From Sclerotinia nivalis (Eukaryota > Ascomycota > Leotiomycetes > Helotiales > Sclerotiniaceae): DNA of 64,000 bases. The stretch is from positions 1 through 64,000 of the forward strand of contig JAPEIS010000005.1 in NCBI GenBank assembly GCA_029531795.1, written 5' to 3'. Shown in pieces: positions 1-10,950 of this stretch (its first letter is position 1; each line of letters starts with the position of its first letter). The notes beneath the pieces were generated by a model. That model had not been told where the DNA came from and did no database searches. It saw only the letters and a program-made list of their open reading frames with translations. The translations under genes were made by a program, and so were the position numbers.

Positions 1-144
1 CCCTAACCCTAACCCTAACCCTAACCCTAACCCTAACCCTAACCCTAACCCTAACCCTAACCCTAACCCTAACCCTAACCCTAACCCTAACCCTAACCCT
101 AACCCTAACCCTAACCCTGGCCCTGGCCCTAACCCTGGCCCTGA
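1..144. repeat. Telomere, CCCTAA array with variant repeats at its inner edge
   Basis: Nineteen perfect CCCTAA hexamers run from 1 to 114, the C-rich strand expected at the left end of a chromosome. From 115 to 144 the hexamers become CCCTGG, CCCTGG, CCCTAA, CCCTGG, CCCTGA. Such degenerate hexamers at the inner edge of a telomere are usual, because only the outer repeats are renewed by telomerase. Just inside (159-202) the motif CGGGTTACC occurs twice in the opposite orientation. Confidence 0.98.
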
Positions 145-344
145 TGCACATACACGCACGGGTTACCCTCCGGGTGGATTCAAAACTTACGGGTTACCTC
201 TCCCTTATATTATAAAGTTATTTACATATATTATAAAGTTACTCATATATTATAAAGTGACCTATATATTAAACTCTTCGGTTTTATAAAACGTTTATAC
301 GAATTTCATAATATTAACATTTAAATCAAAAAATTGTAGGCTTC

Positions 345-770
345 CTTATTAAATTCAAAATCCCTAAATTTAAAATAATAATCCCTCAAATATTAAATTC
401 AAAGCCTTATAAATTAATGATTCTCTAAATATTAAATTCAAACCCCCCTAATATTAAATAATCATTCCCCGAATATAAAATTCAAAGCCCCTCAAGATAT
501 TAAATTATAAACCCCCAAATATTAAATTATAAACCCCCAAATATTAAATTCTATGCCCTTAGATATTATATTCTAAACCCCCAAATATTATATTCTATGT
601 CCTCAGATATTAAATTCTAAAACCCCAAATATTAAATTCTAAACCCCCAAATATTAAATTATAAATCCCCTAATATTAAATTCTAAACCCTCAAATATTA
701 AATTATAAATCCCCTAATATTAAATTCTAAATCCCCAAATAATATATTATAAGATCTATAATAATAATAG
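345..770. repeat. Subtelomeric AT-rich minisatellite
   Basis: About twenty imperfect head-to-tail copies of a roughly 18-22-bp unit built on AAATATTAAATTCTAAACCC. The units vary mainly by C/T exchange and length of the C run. No gene is visible here. It lies directly inside the telomere and is the first of two satellite types in the subtelomere. Confidence 0.8.
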
Positions 771-779
771 ATCCCTATA

Positions 780-2030
780 TAATAGACTATTCCCCTATAT
801 CATCAGGATTGAATAGGGTACTTATAGCCTATAAAACCTTAATACTAATTTAATAATATTAAGATTTCAATCAAAAAGTCAAAGGATTTCCTATTAAATT
901 AAAGACCCTCTAATATAAAATTCAAAGCCCTCGAATATAAAATTCAAAGCTCTCTATTATAAAATTCAAAGCCCTCTAATATTAAATTCTAAGTCCCCAA
1001 ATATTATATTATAAGATCTATAATAATAATAAACTTTTAAATAATAGATTATTCCTTTATATCATCAGAATTGAATAAAGTACTTATAGCCTATAAAATC
1101 TTTATACTAATTTAATAATATTAAGATTTCAATCAAAAAGTTTAAGGGTTTCCCATTAAATTAAATGCCTTCAAATATTAAATTTTAAGCCCCCTAATTA
1201 AATCATAATCTCTAAAATGATATTATAACCCTAATATTAAGCTTTTCCCCTATATCATTAGGATTGAATAGAGTACTTATAGTCTATAAAATCTTTATAT
1301 TAATTTCACAATATTAAGATTTCAATCAAAAAGTCTTAGGGTTTTTTATCAAATTCAAACTCCTCAAATATTAAATTTAAAGCCTCAAAATATTAAATTT
1401 AAAGACAAAATATTAAATAATAATCCCCAAAGTACTATTATTCCCCTATATATTAAGCTTTTCCTTTATATCATTAGGATTGAATAGAGTATTTATAGTC
1501 TATAAAATCTTAATACTAATTTAATAATATTAAGATTTCAATCAAAAAGTATTTAAATTCCCTTCAAAGTAAAATCCTTCAAATTTTAAATAAAATGCCT
1601 CAAAAATATTATATAATCCTTATATTATAGGCTTTATTATTATATCATCAGGATTGAATAATGTATTTATAGTTTATAGAATCTTAATATTAATTTAATA
1701 ATATTAAGATTCTAATCAAAAAGTAATAGGAATAACCCTTATATTATAATAATCTAATCCTTATAAATATGCCCCAAAATCTCTATTTTTAGGCTTTACT
1801 ACTATATTATCAAGATTGAATAGTGTATTTACAATCTATAGAACCTTAATATTAAATATTAAAGCTCTAATCAAAAAGTATAAGGGATCTTTTCTATATT
1901 TAACCCTAGTACCCAATATTACCTATACTAATTTTATATATACTCACCAATATATATAAAAGATTTCTAGAGTAAATTATAGAGTCTATAAGCTATAAAA
2001 ACCCAAAATATTATATCAAAAAGTGATATT
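780..2030. repeat. Subtelomeric degenerate long repeat, about seven copies
   Basis: A block beginning CCTATATCATCAGGATTGAA and ending with AATATTAAGATTTCAATCAA then AAGT recurs. The AATCAAAAAGT ends lie near 878, 1140, 1333, 1550, 1724, 1879 and 2024, with a weaker relic at 310-340. Spacing falls from about 260 bp to about 150 bp and similarity declines away from the telomere. Blocks are separated by short minisatellite stretches. No ORF is supported. This looks like a decayed subtelomeric satellite. Confidence 0.8.
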
Positions 2031-2729
2031 AAAGGCCTAAATTTGAAGAGTTAAATCTAAAATAACTTATTAAAACCTATAAAGCATTAATATTAGAATC
2101 ATTATATATTGAATACTTTTCAGTTCATTTTTTTTATATACCCATAGAGTTCTTATTAATCGATTTTCTATATACAATCGATTTATACTAAAAAAATAAT
2201 TTCCGATAAATGATTTTACATACAAAATGATTATTAATAATATTAACTCTCAGTGATCCCCCTTATAAGCATATAAAACCTAAATTATAGACTTACACAC
2301 TCTATAACCATATAATGAAAACTCACCAGGAGTTTACCGGAAGGGAAGCTCACCAGAGATAATCATTCAATATACCTAAGTTTATATTGAATAATTATAA
2401 TCAATAATTAAAACCTATAAGAGAACTTATAAATAAAGCTCACTGAGAGTACGATATAGACTTTGAACCCTATAAGAGAGCTTATAAAGGGATCTATATA
2501 TAAAACTCACTGAATATAGTCATTTTATATAAATGAAATCAATATGGTGAAATTATTTTTATAAAAAAAGCTTTCAATATTATAAAATAAATTCAATATA
2601 ATAAATTCATAATAATAAATTCATAATAATAAATTCATAATAATAAATTCAATATTATATAAATCATTAAATATAGAATAATATTTAATAAGAAAATCAT
2701 CAATAATATTATATATCACGCATGTCACG
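2031..2729. other. AT-rich subtelomeric DNA without a gene
   Basis: Very AT-rich sequence. Two copies of a CCTATAAGAGA(A/G)CTTATAAA block (near 2409 and 2469) and repeated ACTCAC motifs suggest another decayed satellite. AATAAATTCATAATAATAAATTC short-period repeats fill 2588-2650. I see no gene; the long minus-strand ORF here only reflects tandem-repeat periodicity. Confidence 0.7.
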
Positions 2730-2880
2730 TTATTAATAATATTACTATCATATGTCATGTATGTCACATTATTAATAATATTACTATTATATATCACATA
2801 TATTATATTATTAATAATATTACTATTATATATCACATATATTATATTATTAATAATATTACTATTATATATTACATATA
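2730..2880. repeat. 39-bp tandem repeat, left block (four units)
   Basis: Four units of about 38-39 bp, each containing TTATTAATAATATTACTA followed by TATATATCACATATATTATA-like sequence, start near 2731, 2769, 2808 and 2847. The same units reappear at 4740-4835, on the other side of the pogo element. The first unit still carries GTCACG and GTCATG where later ones have ATCACA, in line with C/G-to-T/A drift. Confidence 0.75.
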
Positions 2881-2908
2881 TTATTATTATATATTATATA
2901 TATTAACG

Positions 2909-4738
2909 TGGTTTATCATCATATAGGCTATATCATTATATGGGCCACTTTTACCTCAATTTGTATATTCAAATTTATATTATTCAACAATTACTAAATC
3001 AATTGATTGAAACTATTAAGAATCTAATAATCTAGGATCTATTATATTGATTTGACAAGTTCTTGAATTATGATTTGGTTTTCTACATTTATTATAGTAT
3101 CTACTAGAAGATGCTTCCTTATTAGAATTCCCCCCATTTTGATGTTCGTCGCATTGAATCTGAATATCAACTTTTTGCTGAGATAATATATTTTCAGCTT
3201 CTTGTCTAGTAAGTACTCCTCCATTACGTAGTTGAATCTTTTTAGTGTGTCGATATTTGCTTAATACTTCATTTGCTTTTCGAAGTATACGATTCTTTAT
3301 ATTTAAAAGTGTATTCTCATGAGTTAATCTTTTTGTATTTTTAGTTAGAATTAATACAGTTTCAAATATAAATATAGGGGAGCTTGATTGATGATGAACT
3401 ATTCGAGATTTTACTAAAGTTGATTGTAAAAGAGCTTCAGTTGGGTTGTGAGGTGTTTGAGAGACCCAATAGTTTAAATCGATGGATGGAGGGGTAGGAG
3501 TATGAATTCGAATATCTAGTTTTGAGAGTATAGCTTGAAAATCGAATAATATTAGACCTGTTCCTCGAAAACCAGCTTTCATATTCTGAACTGTAATTGA
3601 TTGTTGATATGCAATTTTGAAAGCTATAAAGAATTCAGTTTTCGAGATATAATTGATATGAGCCTTGATAAATCCTTCAATTTGATAACTATATGCTTGT
3701 TTTAATACATCAAAATATCCAATATCAAATGGTTGGGTTAAGTAACTTGAATACGATGGTAACTTTACTGTTATTATGTTATTTGATTTGTAATATAACT
3801 GAAAAGGTATCGATTCGTGACTTTCATGTTTATCTAATACTAGCATTCGATATTTGCTCTTTGTTCGATGAATTATATACTTATCGAAGTGTTTTAATTA
3901 TTTTAACCTTGTCTCATTATTCGTCTATCTATTAGAAGTAGGTTTAATAATCCAATCTACAGGAAAATCGCTTTCCGTATACCAATTAGAAAAGTGATAT
4001 TATCCTTGTACCACTAAAAATGATGGTATAGTTTCCTTTTTCCCATTATTATATATAATCGCTGTAGCCTATTCTCTATTGCTTAATTGTATTGCTTTGC
4101 TTTTGCTATTTCGTTCAGTATTAGTTACAACTATTCTGGGGCATATTATATTTATCATAAAGCCGGTTTCGTCGAAATTGTAGAAATCGCAATCCAGAAT
4201 ACTATATTTCATTTGCATATTCGATACCAATCGAAACCACTTTTCAATAAGTTTGGGATCTTTGCAAAAAGCTTTTTGAAAGTCATAAATACAATTAAAA
4301 TGCATCTTTAATGCTATATAACGCTTTACGAATCGATGAACCCAAAGCTTTCCAACTTTCTTCGTATCTTTTAATTCGAAAATGTAATTCGCTATATCTT
4401 TCACATTTTTAAGTTTAAATAAAAACCCTTTGTTATCTATATCAAATATATATTGAATAATCATTTCCTTTTTCAATTCTGTAATCTTATAGATTTTGTA
4501 TCGATATTCTGTACGAGGGGTAAGATTGTCCATTCTGTACTGAATCGTTGTACGCGGGATATTATACAGTTTAGTAGCCTTCCGAATGCTTAGTTTTTTG
4601 TCTTTTTGAATAGCTTCGATAGTTAGAAAGATTCATGCTTCTTTATTATTCGTTTCCATTATAGATTATTGATAAATCGTGTGTTGAAGTGAAGAAATAA
4701 TAATTGAAGTAAAAGTGACCCATATGATGATAAACCAT
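2909..4738 (-). mobile_element. Fot1/pogo-type DNA transposon with terminal inverted repeats
   Basis: The left end reads TGGTTTATCATCATAT, then, after a 17-bp extra segment (2925-2941) that looks like a local duplication, GGGCCACTTTTACCTCAATT. The right end (4704-4738) is its inverted match: the reverse complement reads TGGTTTATCATCATAT followed by GGGTCACTTTTACTTCAATT. The element of about 1.83 kb encodes one DDE transposase on the minus strand. Size and transposase type match fungal Fot1/Flipper elements. It sits inside a 39-bp tandem repeat block found on both sides. Exact ends and the TA target duplication are not clear because of base decay. Confidence 0.85.
3016..4659 (-). pseudogene. 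Pogo/Fot1 DDE transposase, inactivated by in-frame nonsense codons
   Basis: Transposase of the flanking TIR element (about 547 codons). From the ATG at 4659 one reading frame continues to 3016 with no frameshift, interrupted only by stops at 4633-4635, 4069-4071, 4000-4002, 3925-3927 and 3898-3900. At least three of these fall where related transposases have tryptophan, as expected for TGG turned into TAG/TGA by RIP. Visible order: psq-type helix-turn-helix with PRTTIQYR; CENP-B-type DNA-binding part (GKLWVHRFVKRY); first catalytic Asp in NFDETGF; second in LVLDKHESH (usually LDGHxSH); then YLTQPFDIGYFDVLK; and a C-terminal zinc-knuckle relic in which one Cys is Tyr (YNKCRKPNHNSRTC). Not functional as read. 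Confidence 0.9.
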
Positions 4739-4739
4739 A

Positions 4740-4840
4740 TTATATTATTATTAATATTACTATTATATATTATATATATTATATTATTAATAATATTACT
4801 ATTATATATCACATATATTACATTATTAATAATATTATTA
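4740..4840. repeat. 39-bp tandem repeat, right block
   Basis: Resumes the ATTAATAATATTACTATTAT repeat of 2730-2880 immediately outside the right inverted repeat of the pogo element, for about 2.5 units. It shows that the transposon interrupted one tandem array. Confidence 0.7.
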
Positions 4841-5172
4841 ATAACTCTTAATCCTTTAATATAATATAAATATAATTTAAAACCTTGAATATTATAAATT
4901 CAATACCATTATAAAATTACAAAATTATTCAAAATATTATTAATATAAATTATTTCATTTATTCTATCTAAAATTTTAAAACTATATTATATAAAATGTA
5001 GGTTTTTATATTTAGAATAATAACATTAAAAATTTATTATCTATTAATATAAAAATCATTTAATCTTTGTATTTCAATTTCATTATTAAAAATATTAATG
5101 ATTTAAAATAATGATTTATAATTTCAACTCAAAGTAACTTCCCCCAAAAAAAATCAATAAAAAAAGTCTGAA
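4841..5172. other. AT-rich spacer, no gene seen
   Basis: Extremely AT-rich sequence between the pogo element and the 3' end of the helicase gene. It has no ORF, no recognisable repeat unit and no RNA gene that I can support. Confidence 0.6.
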
Positions 5173-8100
5173 TCACTTTAATTCTTTAATAAGAAAATAG
5201 AAATCATAAATAGAATCTATATCAATCTCTTCAATATGCTTTTTACTTAGAAACTTCTTATAAAAAGTAAATCGATTATTAATAGTCTCAGGGTGAAAAA
5301 AGGTTTTAAGAAATTCATTCGACGGATTATTAGACCAAAGGAAATCATGAATTTGCTGTCTAGTATCCCAAATAAAAGCAAGTAAAAAAATCATATAAAA
5401 TTTAGGAAAAACACAATCTTCTTTATTATTCATTCTTTTTAAAACAGAACAGAAATGAATAAGAAATAAACATTTAAAACAACAACTATTTGGAACTAAA
5501 GAAATATTAAAATTATTAAATTCTCTCGTCTTCTTCTTTATAAAATGATCTTCTAAATAATCATTCCAACTAGAACAATCACTAAATTTATGATCTCCTT
5601 ACAAAAGATTCATCTAAATCATATAATTGAATTATACTACAAATCCAACACTTATTTAAATATAAATCAGTTACTGTTGTATACACAACCCTCCCCCTCC
5701 TTTTATTTTCAATTCTTTGAGCTTTTATATAATGAACTTATATATTTTTAAGCTCCTCTCTTTCTGTACATAAATCATATATCTCCTAAAAGGGTAAACA
5801 TTCTTCTGTAATATTATTATCTAAATATAAATCGATAACTTTTCGTCTATATATAGATTCCCTTAAATATTTACGTAATTCGGTTCTATTTGAATCAAAA
5901 TCACTAGGTTTATCATTCTCTTCAGATTTATTATAAAAGAAACAAGACTTATTAGATCTTAAATCTCTTCCCCCTTTATTAGAACCCTGTAAAAATCCAA
6001 TAAAAGATCAACAAAATTTAAAATAAATCATTAAACGTACGCTAGAATAATCAATTTCTTCTTCTAAACCAGATGTACTAACGATAATTCGATTAAAATC
6101 ATTAAAAACATTAAAAAAATCATTTAACATACGATTTTGCTCCAATAAACCTAAATCAGAATGATAAAAAGAACAATTTAAAAAACTAGATAAGGAATTT
6201 ATATCTTTTTTAGAAGGACAAAAATAATGATTTTATCCTTATTACTTAAAAATGACGTAGTTTTAAAATCTTCAATATAAGTTTGAACTTCAGTAAATTG
6301 ATTTTCTATATTGAATGAATCAAAGATCTTAGTTTTATAAACAATATTATTTCGAGTACTAGGTGCTTTAATAATTGAAATATTCTGTAAAGATAAATGA
6401 TTCATTAATTGTTTTTCAATAGAAAGAGGCAAGGTATTAGTTAAAAAACGAATTGACATTTAGTCAATAATAGAGATCTAAAACGAAACATAATATTACG
6501 ATAATGAGAGCTAGTAATTAATAAATGACATTTATCAATTATAAATCGATCTATCTTCTTTTCATTAATCAATTCAATCAACTTCACTATAAAGCTTTCT
6601 TTAATAATTGATTCAATACTAATTAAAGTAAGATTTTTAAACTCTCGATTTTCTTCCCAAACGGAACAAGGAATATTGAAACTTTTAGCTCTATTTAAAA
6701 TATCAGCTTTTAAAGCAATCAAAGGGATAATCACAATAGTAATTTTGGAAGTTATTAATGAACTAGTCAATAAATAGCTTAAAGATTTACCACTATTAGT
6801 AGGCAAAACCCCTAAAATATATGGAACTTTTAATAATATACTTTTTATCAAAGTCTCCTGTTCTGAGATTCTAAAAGAGGCAGTTGAATCATTTAAGAAC
6901 TCTCTCAATAATTGATTCAATATAATATTAGAAGAAGCAGTATTAGAAAATGATTGAAATTCTGAAACTTTCAATTTTTTAATCATTTTATTAGAATTAT
7001 CATCAATAGAACTACTCTGTCGATGATGCTTGCGAGGATTGATTGAATCGGATTCTTTACTATATCTAACTAATAGACTATTTAATATTGAATCTTTTTC
7101 TTTTAATATAGTTTGATTCCTAATAGTCAAACTACTAACAAAAGGACTTACTTCAACCCTATAATCTTTCAACCCGAGAAATTCATGAAATCGCAAACTT
7201 AATTCTAAATATTTATTTTGCTTATTTAAAGGAATATTTTTAAATGTAGTCCTAGAACGCCCATAATGCATATAATCAATATCTGAAGTATGTCCCATTA
7301 AACTACTTTGAATTTGATGTGCGCTAGCTTCATTCAAATCATCTTCAAGAGTTAAATCACTTAAATTAATCTTTTCTTTCATAAATTCTCTCATAATTCC
7401 TACAATTATTTGTCTATATTTTTGAAGATTCAAATTAAGATCTAATATTGATTCAGAATATTTTTTAAGAATATAAGAAAGATCGGAAGAAACGAGAGAA
7501 CGTTGATTGAAATACCCTAAATAGGGATTCATTAAATTGAAATCGAATTTAGTACTAGTAATATTCAATGCTTTTATAAAAGGATCAACACAAACAATAT
7601 ATTTTAATAAGATATTAGAAACAGATATAGGTAAATATTTAAGCTTTGAAGCACGAAGTTCTGTACGAGATCTTGATTTATCAGCAGAGATATTTGTAAT
7701 AAATAAAGAACTTCCAATATCTAAAAACAGTTCTCTCTGATCTTTATTAGAATTCTGATACCTTAATGTACACAATTCAGTACCTCTTGAAGGTAAACCA
7801 CTAGTTAAATGAATTAGTAATAAAAGCATCTTCTTGAATTTCAAAATATCTTTAAGGTAATTCTTATAATTCGATTTATTCAACTTTAAATTATTGTTCG
7901 AAATTACAAAGAAATGATCTCTTAATCTTTCAATATCAATCACTTTATTGATTAGAAATTCGTCATTAAACTTAACATTGGGATGAAAATCTTTGAATGA
8001 TTTAAAGGGAGTTTTATTTTCACGATCTTCATATTTACTAAAATCTTCCAATCTAATGTGTGAGAATTCATCCAAATCAATATTCATTAAAATTGATTCA

Positions 8101-10070
8101 TTAAAAAAAGAAGTAGAATTTAAAATCGATTTAAATAGCTCCTTTAGATTATCCACACTAATAGTAATATCTCTATAAGAAAGTGTATTCACTTGAGTAG
8201 AGCTAATAATAATTAAACTCTCACTAGATAATTCTTTATTCACTTTAAAAGCATAATTTCGATGCAATAGAATTTCAGCTAATGCATTTTGACTATGATT
8301 CTGAAAGTAATTAATCATAAATCTAGATAAAATCGAATTCAAAATATAAGTGGGATGAATGATTAATTGACGAATAGAATATTCAACTACGAATAATTGA
8401 CTACAATAAATAAAATGAGAATAAAATTGGGATAATTGAAGGGTATCTCGAATGGAATTATTATTTCTAATAGATTGGCAAGCGAAGAAGCAATTAATAG
8501 GACTATCGAAGATATTTAAATCAGTCTTTTGTTTAAAGCATATAATTATAATATCTAAAATTAAATCTCTCATCTCAATCAATAATTCATTATCTGAATC
8601 ATTAATTTTAATAAAATTTTCAATAATATTATTAGAATCATTTTCTAAAGAATTTAATTCAGATGATTTAAATGAATTAGATGAATCAGATGAATCATTT
8701 GAATCATCTGAATCATCTGACTCATTTAAATCATCCGAATTAGATTCTTCAGAATCGCTTAAAACAATCGAATTATTATTCTCTTCTTGATTCAAATTCA
8801 AACTATTAAATTTGACCTTATTAGCTCTTTTAATGAAAGACTTTTTACTGCTTTTTATATTAGATTCTAAAAACCTTTCAGAATCTAGAATCTCATTGAA
8901 ATCCACAGCTTTTTTAAGTAATTCAATCACTTTAGCTCTTAAATTATTAAAATCAGAATAAAAAACATTAGGGTGTTTAAAAGAAGTATATATAATGAAA
9001 CTAAAAAAGGTTTGAAAAAAGGTAAAATATTTAGTACGACTATTAGGATTATGAAGAGGTTTAAATCCTTTATTTCTAATCTTATCTTTTTCAAAACTAT
9101 TCAAAATATTGAGATGAGATTTATTCAGAAATATTACTTTCTCTAAACTTAGATATAATAGAATTTCTAAATTAGAAAGGATTGTTTTAAAAGAGGATTG
9201 AGCTATACGACTCTCAGATACAATATGAAAATTAGAACAAGATTTTAAATCATTAATATCAAACTTTTGAATATATTCAATATATCTAGTACGTTCTTGA
9301 AATGGAGTAAGATTTTCTAAACCAACTTTAGTAGAATTAATCTTTTGTTCGATACCCTTTAATTTAGAATCAAAAGTATTCTTCCAATTCTTTTTAATTA
9401 AATTCAAATTGAGAGAAGAAGATGATAAATCATTATCTAATTCATCATTTACTTCAATAATATCATTTCGAATTGAATTAAAATTTTCATTAGAATGATT
9501 CTTTTCTTTAATTTGAACTTCGAAAAATAAACGATTAGATAATAACTCTTGCCCTGAAATATTCTTGATTAAATCAAAACGCAGATCGAAAGCAATATCT
9601 TTATGATTAGAATTGAGATGTTTTTTTAGATTTTTTAGATTAGATTTAATGAGATTACAAATAGAACATTGAAATAGAGATTTAAGAGGTAATTCAGGAA
9701 AACAAAGAATAGAAAATTCAGATTGAAATAATTGAATTAATTTTAGATTGTTTTTCATAGATTCAATGCTTAAGGAATTATAAATAATACAGGCTTTTTG
9801 AATCAATTCTTTTTTATGAAGTGAATTTAAATCGAAAAAGTGTTTTTCCTGAAGATGAATTTTGAAGTTTTGAATACAAACTCCACAGATATCACAAAGA
9901 ATAAATTGAAATGCAGAATAATAAGAAATAAATGAAACTTCATTAATCTCTTGAAAAGCTAATTTAGTTTGAAAGTCCTCAGTTTCTCTAAAATGACTAA
10001 ATAATTCATTAGTATTGAATTCGAAATAATTAGAAGAAGAATTGGAAAGAGAGTTTTGATAATTAGCCAT
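5173..10070 (-). pseudogene. Telomere-linked RecQ-like helicase (TLH), degenerate
   Basis: Family role: subtelomeric RecQ-like helicases. From the ATG at 10070, 1209 codons are open to 6441. N-terminal OrsD-like C2H2 fingers (C59, C62, H72, H77; C135, C138, H151, H156); a Ser/Asp-rich tract (about 433-477); a middle domain with LTSGLPSRGTEL (R near 762) and AHQIQ...MGHTSDIDYMHYG (about 917-936); then helicase motifs: Walker A PTNSGKS (about 1086), IIPLIAL, motif II IDKCHLL (usually DECH; Glu-to-Lys), motif III TNTLP. At the A6 run 6443-6448 the frame shifts into 6459-6199; it shifts again at the A5 run 6220-6224. The rest carries IIFCPSK, EEEIDYSSVRL and SFIGFLQGSNKGGRD (motif VI), stops such as TGA at 6008-6010, and, after a probable third shift near 5.6 kb, a Cys-rich C-terminal domain (about 5600-5173: CCFKC, DCVFPKFY). 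Probably inactive as read. Confidence 0.88.
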
Positions 10071-10074
10071 TTTT

Positions 10075-10330
10075 AATAAGAATTTAAAGGTTTCGAAGGA
10101 TTTGAAGGTTTCGAAGGGTTTGAAGGTTTTGAAGGGTTTGAAGGTTTCGAAGAATAGATTTCGAAGAGTGTGAAGGTCTTGAAAGGTTTCGAAGGGTGTG
10201 AAGGTTTTGAAGGGTTTGAAGGTTTCGAAGAATAGATTTCGAGGAATTGGAAGAATCTGAAGATTTCGAAGAGTATGAAGGTTTTAAAGGTCTTGAAGGG
10301 TTTGAAGGTTTTGATTTAGAACTGAATTCT
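10075..10330. repeat. GAAGGTTT minisatellite upstream of the helicase start codon
   Basis: Imperfect tandem units of 11-12 bp (TTTGAAGGTTT, TTCGAAGGGT, interspersed TTCGAAGAATAGA) fill the 250 bp immediately 5' of the helicase ATG at 10070. A longer unit, containing AAGAATAGATTTCGA, is repeated twice. The location means it occupies the 5' UTR or core promoter of the helicase; a regulatory role is speculative. Confidence 0.8.
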
Positions 10331-10507
10331 GAAGAATAGAAATCAGAATAAAAGCTTCAATATCAATAGATCTCATTGTTTATTGATAGTTGCTATAACA
10401 ATACATTCTTTACTTACTATACAAAAGTCTAAGCTTTAAACAAATTCTAAATTGAACCCTCAAAGATTGATTAATATTTCTAATTTGATACAAATCCTTT
10501 GATTCAA

Positions 10508-10650
10508 AAGATAATTCGATTCTGATTTCAAACAAATAAAATTAACTTAATTCTCTACACAATTCGATTTTGAAATTCAAAAAAAGATTCAAATTGAATC
10601 GTAAAGGAGTGGTGACCAAATGATGACTTTTTGCAGATCACCACTCCCCT
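10508..10650. repeat. Direct repeat copy A with GGAGTGGTGA hairpin
   Basis: This segment is repeated at 10738-10876: both run from a TTCAAAAGATAATTC-like start through CGATTTTGAAATT, AATTGAATCGTAAAGGAGTG and on to CACTCCCCTG. In this copy GGAGTGGTGA (10606-10615) pairs with TCACCACTCC (10638-10647) across a 22-nt loop. The core is GC-rich inside an AT-rich island, so it has escaped or compensated the base decay around it. No gene is seen between 10331 and 10876. Confidence 0.75.
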
Positions 10651-10737
10651 GTTTTTATCAATTATCCAAGCGTTTTTTGTTCCTCTTCAAAATCAATCAT
10701 TAGGGTTAATACTACAGATCATACAATTCAAAAGATA

Positions 10738-10950
10738 ATTCAATTCTAATTTGATAAAAAGTAAATTCAATTGATTCTCTATATGATTCGATTTTGAAAT
10801 TTCAGAAAAGATCTAAATTGAATCGTAAAGGAGTGGTGACCAAATCGAGACTTTTTGCTGGGTCACCACTCCCCTGTCAAAATGGGTCACCACTAGTGGT
10901 GACCACCAAAAAAATCCTTAGAATAATAGTTAGGGCTGTACGCTCAATAA
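10738..10950. repeat. Direct repeat copy B with perfect hairpin and 20-bp palindrome
   Basis: Second copy of the 10508-10650 unit. GGAGTGGTGACC (10830-10841) and GGTCACCACTCC (10861-10872) are perfect 12-bp inverted arms around a 19-nt loop. Right after it GGTCACCACTAGTGGTGACC (10885-10904) is a perfect 20-bp palindrome made of the same GGTGACC box. It is followed by ATAATAGTTAGGGCT, which is shared with the third copy at 20.74-20.96 kb. It also overlaps the 3' end of the minus-strand pseudogene at 10877-11998. Confidence 0.85.

Noticed and set aside
345..2030. CRISPR-like array
   Set aside because: Repeats are degenerate, AT-rich and contiguous without unique regular spacers; the organism is a fungus.
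2621..2836. Minus-strand ORF of 71 residues with repeated YNSNIINN
   Set aside because: It is only the translation of a 39-bp AT-rich tandem repeat; no other coding signal.
5173..10070. Intact, functional helicase gene
   Set aside because: Two frameshifts, further in-frame stops and the Glu-to-Lys change in motif II argue against function as read, despite the 1209-codon open frame.
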